NCBI RefSeq assembly: GCF_013030945.1
Contig: NZ_JABBXF010000104.1
Location: forward strand, 1-32,899
Origin: Streptomyces morookaense
Lineage (GTDB): Bacteria > Actinomycetota > Actinomycetes > Streptomycetales > Streptomycetaceae
Length of the DNA stretch: 32,899 nt
Reading direction: 5' to 3'
The translations under genes and the position numbers were made by a program. The number at the start of each line of letters is the position of its first letter. Positions within the stretch are counted from its first letter, which is position 1. The notes under the pieces are model-generated. The model had not been told where the DNA came from and did not search any database. It saw only the letters and a program-made list of their open reading frames with translations. This document shows positions 15,920 through 22,904 of the stretch, piece after piece.

Positions 15920-16486
15920 ATGCGTGGAAGCAGGCTCGGAGCTGCTGTGTCGGCTTTGGTGCTCGTCACGTCGGGGTGGGCAGCCGCCGCCGGCACGGCG
16001 CACGCCGCCGCCTATGACAACATCAACATGCAGAAGCAGGAACAGGATCAGTGGTGCTGGGACGCCTCGGGCAACACCATCGCCAGCTGGTGGGGCTACA
16101 ACTACAGCCAGACCGACTTCTGCAATCTGGCCAACCAGGCCACGGGCGTCAGCTGTAACGACCAGCCCGCAACTCCCCGTGACGTTGCCGGCGCCTGGCA
16201 GAAGATGGGCTTCGTCAACACCGGCACCCTCCAGTACAGCGCGGCCTCGTTCAATCAGATCCACACCGAGGTCGACGCCGCGCGTCCCTTCCTGGCGCGA
16301 ATCGGATGGAAGTCGGGCGGCGGTCACTTCAACGTCATCTACGGCTATGACGAGAACGCCGACACCATCGGCGTCGCCGACCCCTGGCCGCAGACCAACA
16401 CCTACACCTGGTGGAACTACAACGACTACGTGAACAACAGCCAGTTCGCCTGGACCCACACCCAAATCGGCGTCTCAGCCTCGTGA
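15920..16486 (+). CDS. Secreted papain-like cysteine protease (C39-like/AvrRpt2-like fold)
   Basis: A 188-aa exported peptidase. Residues 1-30 form a signal peptide ending AHAA. The catalytic Cys is C46 in the diagnostic QDQWCWDASG, the His is H136 in SGGGHFNVIYGY, and the third residue is probably D154 in VADPWP. This is the arrangement of the papain-like family that includes AvrRpt2. C68 and C79 could form a disulfide. The start is ATG 15920, 8 nt after AAGGGGG. There is no recognisable propeptide, which is unusual for a secreted papain-like enzyme; control may come from the partner gene 10 nt downstream. The substrate is unknown. Confidence 0.85.
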   Translation: MRGSRLGAAVSALVLVTSGWAAAAGTAHAAAYDNINMQKQEQDQWCWDASGNTIASWWGYNYSQTDFCNLANQATGVSCNDQPATPRDVAGAWQKMGFVNTGTLQYSAASFNQIHTEVDAARPFLARIGWKSGGGHFNVIYGYDENADTIGVADPWPQTNTYTWWNYNDYVNNSQFAWTHTQIGVSAS

Positions 16487-16496
16487 GGCAAACATC

Positions 16497-17357
16497 ATGT
16501 CCCACAACAGAAGGTCATCACCGCCGAATTCACATCGGCGCACCCACAGCCCGATCGGTCAGGCAGTCGTCGCGACGGCGCTGCTGTCCGCCATGACCGT
16601 ACTCCCGGCCCGGGCCGCCGCAGGCCCCGCCGACATCCCGGACCTCCAGGCCGCGGTGGACACGCTGAAATCGGCCGATGTGCACAATGCCATCTGCCGC
16701 TTCCTCGGTGTCCCCATCCCTCAGGGAGGCTCGCGGGCGGCGCAGACCATTCCCGCCAAGGCCAATCCGTGTGACGGACAGCCGTCCTTCACCGTGGGGC
16801 AAACACCCCTGGCCGTGTTCAGCGTTGCCCCGGACTTCGCCGACGGCAAAGCCCAGGCCGTCCTCGCGTCGGCCCTCCAACTCTCCTACGTGGCCGCCCC
16901 GGTCGACGTCGGCAACGGACGCACGGCGACGGTCCTCCTCGCCGCCACCCAGGGCGGCGGCTGGCACCTGGCCGCCGTCCGGGACAGCAACAGCGACGCG
17001 AACTACGCGAGCAAGGGCACCGCGGTCAGCCCCGTGTTCTCCGAACCGCAGCTCAATGCCTGGTACCAACTGAACATCGACCAGGTCACCCCGCTCAACG
17101 ACGCGGCCAAGACCGGCCTCGGCGGCAAGCAGTCGGTGTCCCTCGCCGACTACCAGAAGCTGGTGGAGAGCCGCTACGCCGACAAGCAACCGGGCTCCGA
17201 CTACGCCACGAAGGGCTACTCCAGCGGCTACGCACCCGCTGCCCGCCCGTCGGACTCCTCGCCCGCGACCATGACGGTTCTCGGTGCCTCCGGCGCCGCC
17301 GTCGCGCTCGTCGGCGGTGCCTTGGTCCTCCGCCGCCGCAAGCGGGCCAGGCCGTAA
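16497..17357 (+). CDS. Secreted, C-terminally membrane-anchored protein of unknown function, partner of the protease
   Basis: 286 aa, no family recognised. The N terminus has a basic stretch then a hydrophobic segment (GQAVVATALLSAMTVLPARA), a Sec signal peptide ending near residue 42. The exported body of about 200 residues has only two Cys (CRFLGVPIP and NPCDG), which could form a disulfide. A linker rich in Ser/Pro/Tyr follows, then one membrane helix (VLGASGAAVALVGGALVL) and a basic tail RRRKRARP, giving a surface protein anchored by its C terminus. No LPxTG/LAxTG sortase motif is present. Only 10 nt separate it from the protease stop, whose TGAGG can serve as ribosome site, so the pair is co-translated. 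It may be substrate, inhibitor or localising anchor of the protease (inference). Confidence 0.8.
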   Translation: MSHNRRSSPPNSHRRTHSPIGQAVVATALLSAMTVLPARAAAGPADIPDLQAAVDTLKSADVHNAICRFLGVPIPQGGSRAAQTIPAKANPCDGQPSFTVGQTPLAVFSVAPDFADGKAQAVLASALQLSYVAAPVDVGNGRTATVLLAATQGGGWHLAAVRDSNSDANYASKGTAVSPVFSEPQLNAWYQLNIDQVTPLNDAAKTGLGGKQSVSLADYQKLVESRYADKQPGSDYATKGYSSGYAPAARPSDSSPATMTVLGASGAAVALVGGALVLRRRKRARP

Positions 17358-17362
17358 AGCCG

Positions 17363-17384
17363 GTCGGGGGCGGCCGCCCCCGAC
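17363..17384 (+). terminator. Terminator palindrome after the protease operon
   Basis: GTCGGGGGCGG is followed directly by its reverse complement. It lies 6 nt after the stop of the anchored partner. A second GC-rich hairpin (GCCGGC repeats) follows at about 17440-17464. Confidence 0.65.
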
Positions 17385-17597
17385 GGTGGCCCCCGACCCC
17401 GCCATTTGCGGAGTACTCCTTCACGAAGCCGTCACGGGTGGCCGGCTTCGCGCCGGCCGGCACCCCTTCTCCCCTTGGGGGTTCGGGCGTTGACGCCGGC
17501 CGTGTGACGCAGATGGAGGGTGGGGCGAGGGGATACCGACGGTGGCGCCGGCACCATGGCGGGGCCGGGTCGAGCCGGCCGGCGTTATCGTGAATTC

Positions 17598-17972
17598 ATG
17601 GAGGAGAGCCGAGCGCTTCACGTCGTGGATGCATTGCGGCAGCGTGGCCTGGACGCCCACCTGGCCCGCGAGGGCGTCTACCAGATCGGGGTGCGCGTGG
17701 TCCTGCGCGACGGCCGCGAGGCGGTCTGGGACACGGATGACACTGCGGCCCTCGAAGCGCAGGTCATGCGGGACGGCATCCTGGTCGGTTTCGTTCCGTC
17801 CATCGAGGGCTCCGGGGACTTCGACCTCGACCGGACCGTCGACGTGATCGCCCGAGCCGACTACGACCAGCCGATCGCCCGTGAACGGCCCACCGCACCG
17901 CCGCCGTCCGCCCCGCTGCCCCCGGAGGGCGGTGTCTTCCGCCGCTTCCTCGGCGGTTTCCGCGAGCGCTGA
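17598..17972 (+). CDS. Hypothetical protein, 124 aa
   Basis: Not recognised. A soluble protein with an alpha/beta-looking N-terminal domain of about 90 residues (VVDALRQRGLDAHLAREGVYQIGVRVVL, then VWDTDDTAALEAQVM), a Pro-rich linker (TAPPPSAPLPPEGG) and a basic C-terminal tip FRRFLGGFRER. I chose ATG 17598 because TATCGT lies 6 nt upstream as a -10 box for a leaderless transcript and no ribosome site is seen. GC3 is high, supporting coding. It converges with the next gene, 16 nt away. Confidence 0.65.
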   Translation: MEESRALHVVDALRQRGLDAHLAREGVYQIGVRVVLRDGREAVWDTDDTAALEAQVMRDGILVGFVPSIEGSGDFDLDRTVDVIARADYDQPIARERPTAPPPSAPLPPEGGVFRRFLGGFRER

Positions 17973-17988
17973 GCCGTTTTCCGCCAGG

Positions 17989-18399
17989 TCAGTGGCCGAT
18001 GGGGTGCAAGGTTCCGCTGAGCACTTGAATGTTGGCCGTAAGGGAGCCGAAACCCTCGCCGGTTCCGGTGTCGTCCCAGTGGGCACCGTCCTGGATCAAC
18101 TGCCCGCGAGAAGCGATCCAGGGCTGTCCGCCGTCAGGAGGGCTTTCCTTGTGCCAGCCCGCCAACGCAATCTCCTGAGCGAAAGCGCGCTCCCCGAGAG
18201 AGAAAGAGTTCGGGCGGTCGTAGTTGCCGATCTGCTCGGCCTGACGGATGTCATTGACGTAGACGACCAAGGCCTGTTCCCAGGTGGAATTCCCGCCCGC
18301 CCAGATGACCGCGGTCGAGTACCGGTCCAATATGCCCAGGTATTGGACGGTCAGGTTGTTGATGGGCGTGTTCGAGCCGCCGGGGTCGCGAAGATCCAT
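17989..18399 (-). CDS. Hypothetical protein, 136 aa
   Basis: Not recognised. It is a soluble protein without signal peptide, membrane helix or Cys residues, rich in Trp, Asn and Gly (for example VIWAGGNSTWEQALVVYVND, GWHKESPPDGGQPW). The start is ATG 18399 with a strong ribosome site GGGGGAAG 4 nt upstream, which makes it a likely real gene despite its size. A -10-like TAGGAT lies on the minus strand at 18438-18433, but the -35 is weak. It is convergent with the preceding 124-aa gene and divergent from the DUF5133 gene. Confidence 0.65.
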   Translation of the reverse strand: MDLRDPGGSNTPINNLTVQYLGILDRYSTAVIWAGGNSTWEQALVVYVNDIRQAEQIGNYDRPNSFSLGERAFAQEIALAGWHKESPPDGGQPWIASRGQLIQDGAHWDDTGTGEGFGSLTANIQVLSGTLHPIGH

Positions 18400-18573
18400 G
18401 GTCTTCCCCCTTCGCGAGATCCTGTGCCGTCCATCCTAACGGGCTGGTGTTCGACAGGCGCGAGGAGCAGACGCCCCTGTGCCTTGCAGGTGGGCGGTGT
18501 CACGCATGAGACATGAAAAGCCGGGCAGGCGACGGGGCGACTCATGTGTGTGCCTTCATCGGAGGAGAAATCC

Positions 18574-18807
18574 ATGTTGCTTGCCCACCCTGCCGTGCTC
18601 GACGACCTGGTGAAGCGGTACACAGCGCTCGAACTCGCTCTGGTGGCAGGCGACGCCGGCCCGGACACGCGGCAGAAGATGGCCGACGTCGCGTATACGT
18701 TGTGCGTCTCGACCGGCACGCGCGATATCGACGCGGCCTTGATCGCCGCGCGACATCGTCTGCCGGGTGCCCGGGTCGAGGACGACAGCGCGGCAGCTGT
18801 CGGCTGA
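18574..18807 (+). CDS. DUF5133 family protein
   Basis: A 77-aa small cytoplasmic protein of a Streptomyces-restricted family with no known function. Family blocks are MLLAHPAVLDDLVKRYTALE at the start and the central VAYTLCVSTGTRDIDAALIAAR. The start ATG 18574 has an ideal GGAGGAG site. An upstream in-frame ATG at 18544 would add ten residues but lacks such a site. The protein is probably helical. It is followed by a terminator-like hairpin and then the EgtD-like gene. Confidence 0.85.
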   Translation: MLLAHPAVLDDLVKRYTALELALVAGDAGPDTRQKMADVAYTLCVSTGTRDIDAALIAARHRLPGARVEDDSAAAVG

Positions 18808-18850
18808 CCGGCCGGACGCATCTCCCACACGGCGGTGCCGGCCGGCCGGT
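18807..18850 (+). terminator. Terminator-like hairpin after the DUF5133 gene
   Basis: Arms ACCGGCCGG and CCGGCCGGT are perfectly complementary with a loop of about 26 nt, starting at the stop codon. There is no T run. Confidence 0.45.
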
Positions 18851-18894
18851 GGTAGGAAGGAACGGGTACCGGCCCGAATGTCCAGGAGCGGCGG

Positions 18895-19890
18895 ATGAGC
18901 CCAGAGGCTGCCGGGGCCGGTGCCGTCGAGGTCGCACTCGGCCCGGACCGCTCTTCCGCCGGCGGGGACGACGAACTGCGGGCGGGCCTCGCCGAGAACC
19001 CCCGGCGGATCCCGCACCGCTACGGGTACGACGCGGAGGGCTCCCGCCTCTTCGAGGAGATCAGCCGCCTGCCCGCGTACTACCCGCCTCGCGCGGAGCG
19101 CAAGCTGCTGCGGGAGCACGGTCGCGACATGGTGCGCCTGTCGGCCGCCACCGAACTCGTGGACCTCGGGGCCGGCAGCGCGGAGAAGTCGGAGATCCTG
19201 CTCGCCGCCATGGACGCCGGTGGACTCCTCCGCGCGTACACGGGGATCGACGTGAGCGTCCAGCCGATGCGGGAGGCCGCCCGCCGCCTCGGCGCCCGGT
19301 GGCCGACGGCCCGTATCACGTTGGTACACGGTGATTTCGCCACGGCGCTGCCATGGCTCCGGGGCAGGGGAACAGGACGCCTCATGGCGATGCTCGGCAG
19401 CACCTTCGGCTGCCTGACACCACCTGAGCGGTCCTCCTTCCTGCGTGCCCTGCGGGCCTGTTGCGGGCCGCACGATCACATCCTGCTCTGCGCGGATCTC
19501 TTCGAGCCGGTGGACACCGTGCGCCGGGCGTACAGGGCCGGGTGCACCGGGGAACGGCCGGTGCGCCGTCTGTTCGCCCTCAACACCCTGGCCCACCTCA
19601 ACAGGGAGTACGGAGCCGACTTCGACCTCGCCCATTTCGAACCGGACGTCGTCTACGACGTCCCCCTCCGGCAGGTACGGGGTGAGATCCGCAGTACCAG
19701 GAAGCAACAGGTGACCATCCAACGGCTCGGTACGACACTCGACTTCGCCGAGGACGAGACGTTCTTCCACGACGTGCTGCACAAATTCGAGCTGAACGAA
19801 CTTGTAAGCGAACTGGAGACCTTCGGGTTCCGATGCAGACAACACTGGGTGGAGGAGGAATTCCAGTACGCGGCCCTGTTGCTCGACTGA
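18895..19890 (+). CDS. EgtD-like SAM-dependent amino-acid N-methyltransferase, substrate probably not histidine
   Basis: 331 aa, the length and fold of EgtD, which trimethylates histidine in ergothioneine synthesis. Shared blocks are RYGYDAEGSRLFEEISRLPAYY (substrate-binding Tyr region), SAM motif VDLGAGSAEKSEILL, GIDVS, and FDLAHFEPD. The start is ATG 18895 with AGGAGCGG upstream. The residues that hold histidine in M. smegmatis EgtD are changed. Asn166 of the STIGN loop is C173 here (STFGCLTP). Glu282 and Ser284 of the T-E-I/V-S-x-K-F strand are D293 and L295 (HDVLHKF). No egtA, B, C or E gene is adjacent. It is best called an EgtD-family methyltransferase for another amino acid, amine or peptide end. 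The N-terminal 30 residues are low-complexity. Confidence 0.8.
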   Translation: MSPEAAGAGAVEVALGPDRSSAGGDDELRAGLAENPRRIPHRYGYDAEGSRLFEEISRLPAYYPPRAERKLLREHGRDMVRLSAATELVDLGAGSAEKSEILLAAMDAGGLLRAYTGIDVSVQPMREAARRLGARWPTARITLVHGDFATALPWLRGRGTGRLMAMLGSTFGCLTPPERSSFLRALRACCGPHDHILLCADLFEPVDTVRRAYRAGCTGERPVRRLFALNTLAHLNREYGADFDLAHFEPDVVYDVPLRQVRGEIRSTRKQQVTIQRLGTTLDFAEDETFFHDVLHKFELNELVSELETFGFRCRQHWVEEEFQYAALLLD

Positions 19891-20053
19891 GGCCGGGAAG
19901 GCCGCAACGACGTTGACAGTGCCTGCTCGGTCCACGCGGCGCCGCCGGTAGTAGGAGATCGTGACGACCACGAGCAGTGGTCCCCAGAGCAGCAGTGGTG
20001 CGTAACAGGCGTCCATCACGACGAGCGCCGGCCCGGTCGGGAAGGTCCAACTC

Positions 20054-20079
20054 GGCTCCCCCGCACGGGGGAGGGAGCC
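20054..20079 (+). terminator. Terminator after the EgtD-like gene
   Basis: A hairpin beginning GGCTCCCCCG and closing GGGGGAGGGAGCC with one bulged G, followed by TTTC. It lies about 165 nt after the stop. Confidence 0.6.
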
Positions 20080-20160
20080 TTTCGGTCTCGACCGGGCAGC
20101 CGCCTGCGGAGAGTTGGCGGAGCGTTGGGGGAGCGGCCACGGAGCCTGCGCAAAAACCCG

Positions 20161-20190
20161 TTGGCGGACCACGGCGACCACTGCTACCTT
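20161..20190 (+). promoter_or_regulatory. Putative promoter upstream of the hydrolase
   Basis: TTGGCG and TACCTT with an 18-nt spacer, resembling a vegetative (HrdB-type) promoter. It would drive the short ORF at 20228 and the hydrolase. Confidence 0.45.
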
Positions 20191-20227
20191 TCTGGAGGCC
20201 GTGCGAGAGAACGAGGAGGTGGTACCC

Positions 20228-20281
20228 GTGAACGCAGTATCGACATGGGTGCTCCCCTCCGGGGTCACGGTCGGGCGATAG
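20228..20281 (+). CDS. Short leader-type ORF, 17 codons
   Basis: GTG start with a very strong GAGGAGGT ribosome site 7 nt upstream and a promoter-like pair before it. It encodes MNAVSTWVLPSGVTVGR and stops 45 nt before the hydrolase start. It may be a leader peptide or the 5' end of a gene whose remainder was lost. No family recognised. Confidence 0.35.
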   Translation: MNAVSTWVLPSGVTVGR

Positions 20282-20326
20282 GTCGTCCGGGAGCGCCGTT
20301 TGAGAGCACTCCCGAAAGGCATGACC

Positions 20327-21049
20327 ATGCGCTTCACTTCTGAACAGCGTCTCGAGGACGGCGTCCTCGAGCGCGAATTCACCCTCGGCGAGATCCCCGG
20401 CACCCTGTGGACGCCCGAATCCTCCGCACCGGCTCCGCTGATCCTGATGGCCCACAACAACGGCCTGCCCAAGAGGGAACCCCGGCTGGTGGCCCGGGCC
20501 CGGCAGACCGCGGCGTACGGCTACGCGGTGGCCACCATCGACGCCGCCGGGTGCGGTGACCGGCCCCGTTCCGCCGCCGACGAGCAGGCTCGCGCCGATC
20601 TCCGCCGGGCGATGCAGGCCGGCGAGCCGGTCGACGAGATCTTCGAGTCCCTCGTCGGCCCGCTGGTCGAAAAGGCGGTCCCGGAATGGCGGACCACTCT
20701 GGACGCCCTCCTTTCGCTGCCCGAGATCGGCGGCCCGGTCGGGTACTCGGGGTGGACCGCCGTCGGCATTCGGCTGGCGGTGACCGAGCCGCGCATCGCG
20801 GCCGCCGGGTTCTTCGCCGGGGGGTACGTGCCCCGCGCCCAGCGCGAGGAAGCCCGGCAGGTCGGCATTCCGCTGCTTTTCCTGCTGCAGTGGGACGACG
20901 AAGGGAACCCCCGGCAGCGGGCCCTGGACCTGTTCGACGCCTTCGGCACCAAGGAGAAGACGCTGCACGCCAATATGGGCGGGCACGTCGGCACCCCGTG
21001 GTTCGAGATGGAGGACGGGGGCCGGTTCTACGACCGGCACCTGAAATGA
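20327..21049 (+). CDS. Alpha/beta hydrolase (dienelactone hydrolase-like)
   Basis: A 240-aa cytoplasmic serine hydrolase. The early strand LILMAHNNGLPKREPRL gives the oxyanion region. The nucleophile elbow is GPVGYSGWTAVG (Ser in G-Y-S-G), and the last His is in ANMGGHVGTPWFE. The Asp is probably in LLQWDDEG. I chose ATG 20327 because AAAGG lies about 8 nt upstream; ATG 20321 is too close to it. Substrate is unknown; esterase is the likely activity. Confidence 0.8.
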   Translation: MRFTSEQRLEDGVLEREFTLGEIPGTLWTPESSAPAPLILMAHNNGLPKREPRLVARARQTAAYGYAVATIDAAGCGDRPRSAADEQARADLRRAMQAGEPVDEIFESLVGPLVEKAVPEWRTTLDALLSLPEIGGPVGYSGWTAVGIRLAVTEPRIAAAGFFAGGYVPRAQREEARQVGIPLLFLLQWDDEGNPRQRALDLFDAFGTKEKTLHANMGGHVGTPWFEMEDGGRFYDRHLK

Positions 21050-21448
21050 GGGCGGGCCGTCAGGCCGGCAGCAGACGGTAAGCGGTACCGGCAGATGCAC
21101 AACCGCCCCGACCTCGACGGTCCCGCCCGACGGCGGTACCGGCCGGTCGGGGCGGCGCTCGGCCACCGGTGCCCTGTCGTCATCGACCACCGCGAGTGGG
21201 AGTTCGGGCAGGCAAGCGAAACCATCGCCGCCTACCGGTCGGCTCGCTGGATCCGGTGGCGTCGCCTGCCACACCAATGCCGGGCGGCATCGTCTCGACG
21301 GGGTCCCGGACTGGTTGGTTACGTCCGCCCCATGCCCTTGAAGGCCGACTGTCTCCCGGACCTCGGAGCCTGACACCGCCCGCGCCCGTGGTGAAGACCG
21401 CGCGCGAATCCTGGCCGCTACTCGGCCAGTTGGGGCATTCTGTTGTGT
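21050..21448. other. Intergenic region before the small Cys-rich genes
   Basis: About 400 bp with no gene I can support. Open frames here lack ribosome sites. No tRNA or clear attachment repeat is visible, although the following genes look acquired. Confidence 0.4.
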
Positions 21449-21598
21449 ATGCGCCTTCCCGCCCACTGCGCGTTCCACTGGCCGCGCCGAACATGGCCCC
21501 GCTGCGGCCAGGACGCGGCGGTCATGCCGTGCGGCCGGTTCGCCCGTCACGATGGCCTGGGGGAGAAACCCCTCGTCCAGCCGGCCCAGTTCGGATAG
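21449..21598 (+). CDS. Possible small Cys/His-containing protein, 49 aa
   Basis: Not recognised. The frame MRLPAHCAFHWPRRTW then RCGQDAAVMPCGRFARHDG has CxxxH and C-x(8)-C spacing suggestive of metal binding. It has mostly G/C third positions and ends 8 nt before the next small gene. No ribosome site is seen at ATG 21449, but CATTCT 7 nt upstream could be a leaderless -10. Moderate to low certainty. Confidence 0.4.
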   Translation: MRLPAHCAFHWPRRTWPRCGQDAAVMPCGRFARHDGLGEKPLVQPAQFG

Positions 21599-21606
21599 GC
21601 CGCCGC

Positions 21607-21873
21607 ATGTCCGAGTACGGGTGCGCCGAGTGCGGACACCAACGGCTTGTCCACTCGGTTATCCGCGGCGGCAGTTGCCGGGGAAGCCTTTCCTGCGCAT
21701 GCCGAAAAAGCCGGTCAGGCATACCCGAACCGCCCCGCCCGGCCCCTGAACCGGACGAACCATCCGAACCGAAATGCGGCGAGTGCGAGTCGCCGTTCGG
21801 GGTATGCCGGTGCGACTCCTGGTGGGCGCGCGACCAGGAACCCTACGGTCCCTGCGGCGGATGCGGAGGATAG
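21607..21873 (+). CDS. Cys-rich putative zinc-binding protein, 88 aa
   Basis: No named family recognised. It contains 11 Cys in 88 residues. The N-terminal module is CAECGHQRLVHS, continuing to CRGSLSCAC, that is C-x2-C-x-H-x4-H-x7-C-x5-C-x-C. A Pro/Glu-rich linker follows, then a second cluster KCGECESPFGVCRCD and a terminal CGGCGG. Such knuckles are common in actinomycete phages and integrative elements. GC3 is only about 72%, lower than neighbouring genes, consistent with transfer. The ribosome site GGATAGG lies 7 nt before ATG 21607. The next gene begins 4 nt after the stop and carries the same Cys/His spacing. Confidence 0.7.
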   Translation: MSEYGCAECGHQRLVHSVIRGGSCRGSLSCACRKSRSGIPEPPRPAPEPDEPSEPKCGECESPFGVCRCDSWWARDQEPYGPCGGCGG

Positions 21874-21877
21874 CCCG

Positions 21878-22123
21878 TTGACCCGGGACGACTGGATACT
21901 CGCGATCTTCGCGTTCACGCCGCTGGCCCTGTTCGCGATCGGACTCACCATCGACATGGTCACCGATAGCGGCGGCTCCGCCACCACCACCTGCCATGGT
22001 TGCGCGCACGCGTACGACGTGCACAACGGCCCCGATAGCAAATGCCTGGTCGAGGACTGCGGCTGCTGGTCGTACAAGGATCCGCCCGAGGAAGATCCCG
22101 TCCCCCTGGGCTGCGGTGGTTGA
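21878..22123 (+). CDS. Membrane-anchored Cys/His-motif protein, 81 aa
   Basis: Begins at TTG 21878, 7 nt after GGAGG that lies inside the preceding gene's last codons. One N-terminal membrane helix (WILAIFAFTPLALFAIGLTI) is followed by CHGCAHAYDVHN to CLVEDCGCWSY, that is C-x2-C-x-H-x4-H-x6-C-x4-C-x-C, the same pattern as in the preceding protein. It ends with GCGG, as its neighbour ends CGG. The pair looks like an ancient duplication with one soluble and one membrane-bound copy. Function unknown; metal binding or a phage/plasmid membrane role is inferred. Confidence 0.7.
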   Translation: MTRDDWILAIFAFTPLALFAIGLTIDMVTDSGGSATTTCHGCAHAYDVHNGPDSKCLVEDCGCWSYKDPPEEDPVPLGCGG

Positions 22124-22194
22124 GCACGGGGGGAGGCGGCGACCAGGACGAGCGCGATGAAGGAGGCGGAGGGGAGGCCGAACAGCGCCCCGGT

Positions 22195-22569
22195 GCCCCG
22201 GCCGAGCAAAGGTGTTACGGCGGTGCGGGTCGGCGCCGAGGGCGGGGTCGTCGGCCTCGGGGGCAAGCGCCAGGGGAGCACCGCTGCGCCAGCGTCCCAT
22301 GATCTTCGCGGCGATGACTTCCTCGTCCTGGGGTCCGGTGGCGTTGTCCTTCAGGCAGCGGCGGAAGGCGGCGACGTTCTGGTGGAGCTTGCGGAAGACC
22401 GCGTAACTGCCGTTGCGCCCGAGCGCGGTCGGCTGCGGGGTCTGGACGCCGCCGAGTTCGTCCGGGTGGCCCAGGACGCCGGAGTCCTCGGAAAGACCGG
22501 GCCGTACTTCCCCTGCTCCAGGTGGTCGGTCTCCTTGGGGATGGCGACCGCCTGCGGTTTGATCTCCAT
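22195..22569 (-). pseudogene. Fragment of a DyP-type heme peroxidase gene
   Basis: The minus strand reads GVLGHPDELGGVQTPQPTALG, then GRNGSYAVFRKLHQNVAAFR and EEVIAAKIMGRWRSGAPLAL, ending at DDPALGADP. This is the central region of a DyP-type peroxidase. Intact genes continue with an NNAF...HIRRANPRD segment carrying the heme-side residues, which is absent. Upstream, the start-like MEIKPQAVAIPKETDHLEQG is in a different frame. No full-length product is possible. It lies between the acquired Cys-rich genes and the PIG-L operon. Confidence 0.75.
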
Positions 22570-22737
22570 GTCCGCTCCTCCGCGTTCCGCGGGTCGGAAC
22601 CTGCCTCCAGCGTGGCACCGGAGGGCTGGGCGCGCCCGATGGGCCGGAGAGGAGGGGGCCGGCGGCTCCGCTGCCGGCCGCTGAGGTCGGACCCTTGGCG
22701 ACGAGCCGACGGTGGTCGCCGGTCACATTTGCCCGTC

Positions 22738-22770
22738 TTCTTCTCCGCATGGGCGCCATGCGGAGAAGAA
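22738..22770. repeat. Perfect 15-bp-stem hairpin upstream of the PIG-L gene
   Basis: TTCTTCTCCGCATGG and CCATGCGGAGAAGAA surround a GCG loop. No T run follows on either strand except short T pairs in the arms. It could be a bidirectional terminator or an operator in the 180 bp before the deacetylase gene. Confidence 0.65.
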
Positions 22771-22904
22771 TCACGACACTACGGAACCAGGTGCCCTCCG
22801 ATCCCCTCTTCCTGTTCAAGATCCACCTCGCTCGGTCTGCCCTCCCGACAGGCGCCGGCCGTCGGCCCGGCATTCCGAACGCGAGTCACTCACGAAAGTT
22901 GTCC

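Noticed and set aside
19914..20016. Minus-strand frame with a hydrophobic helix and basic tail (APLLLWGPLLVVVTISYYRRRR)
   Set aside because: It could be the end of an old membrane-protein gene, but the frame has no stop here and runs on antisense into the methyltransferase gene. Too little to call.
21095..21373. 92-codon rightward frame starting MHNRPDLDGPARRRY
   Set aside because: No ribosome site or -10 box at a leaderless spacing, Arg-rich translation, and no recognisable family.
21050..22904. Boundaries of an integrative element around the Cys-rich genes
   Set aside because: No integrase, tRNA or direct-repeat attachment site was found in this window, so only acquisition in general is suggested.
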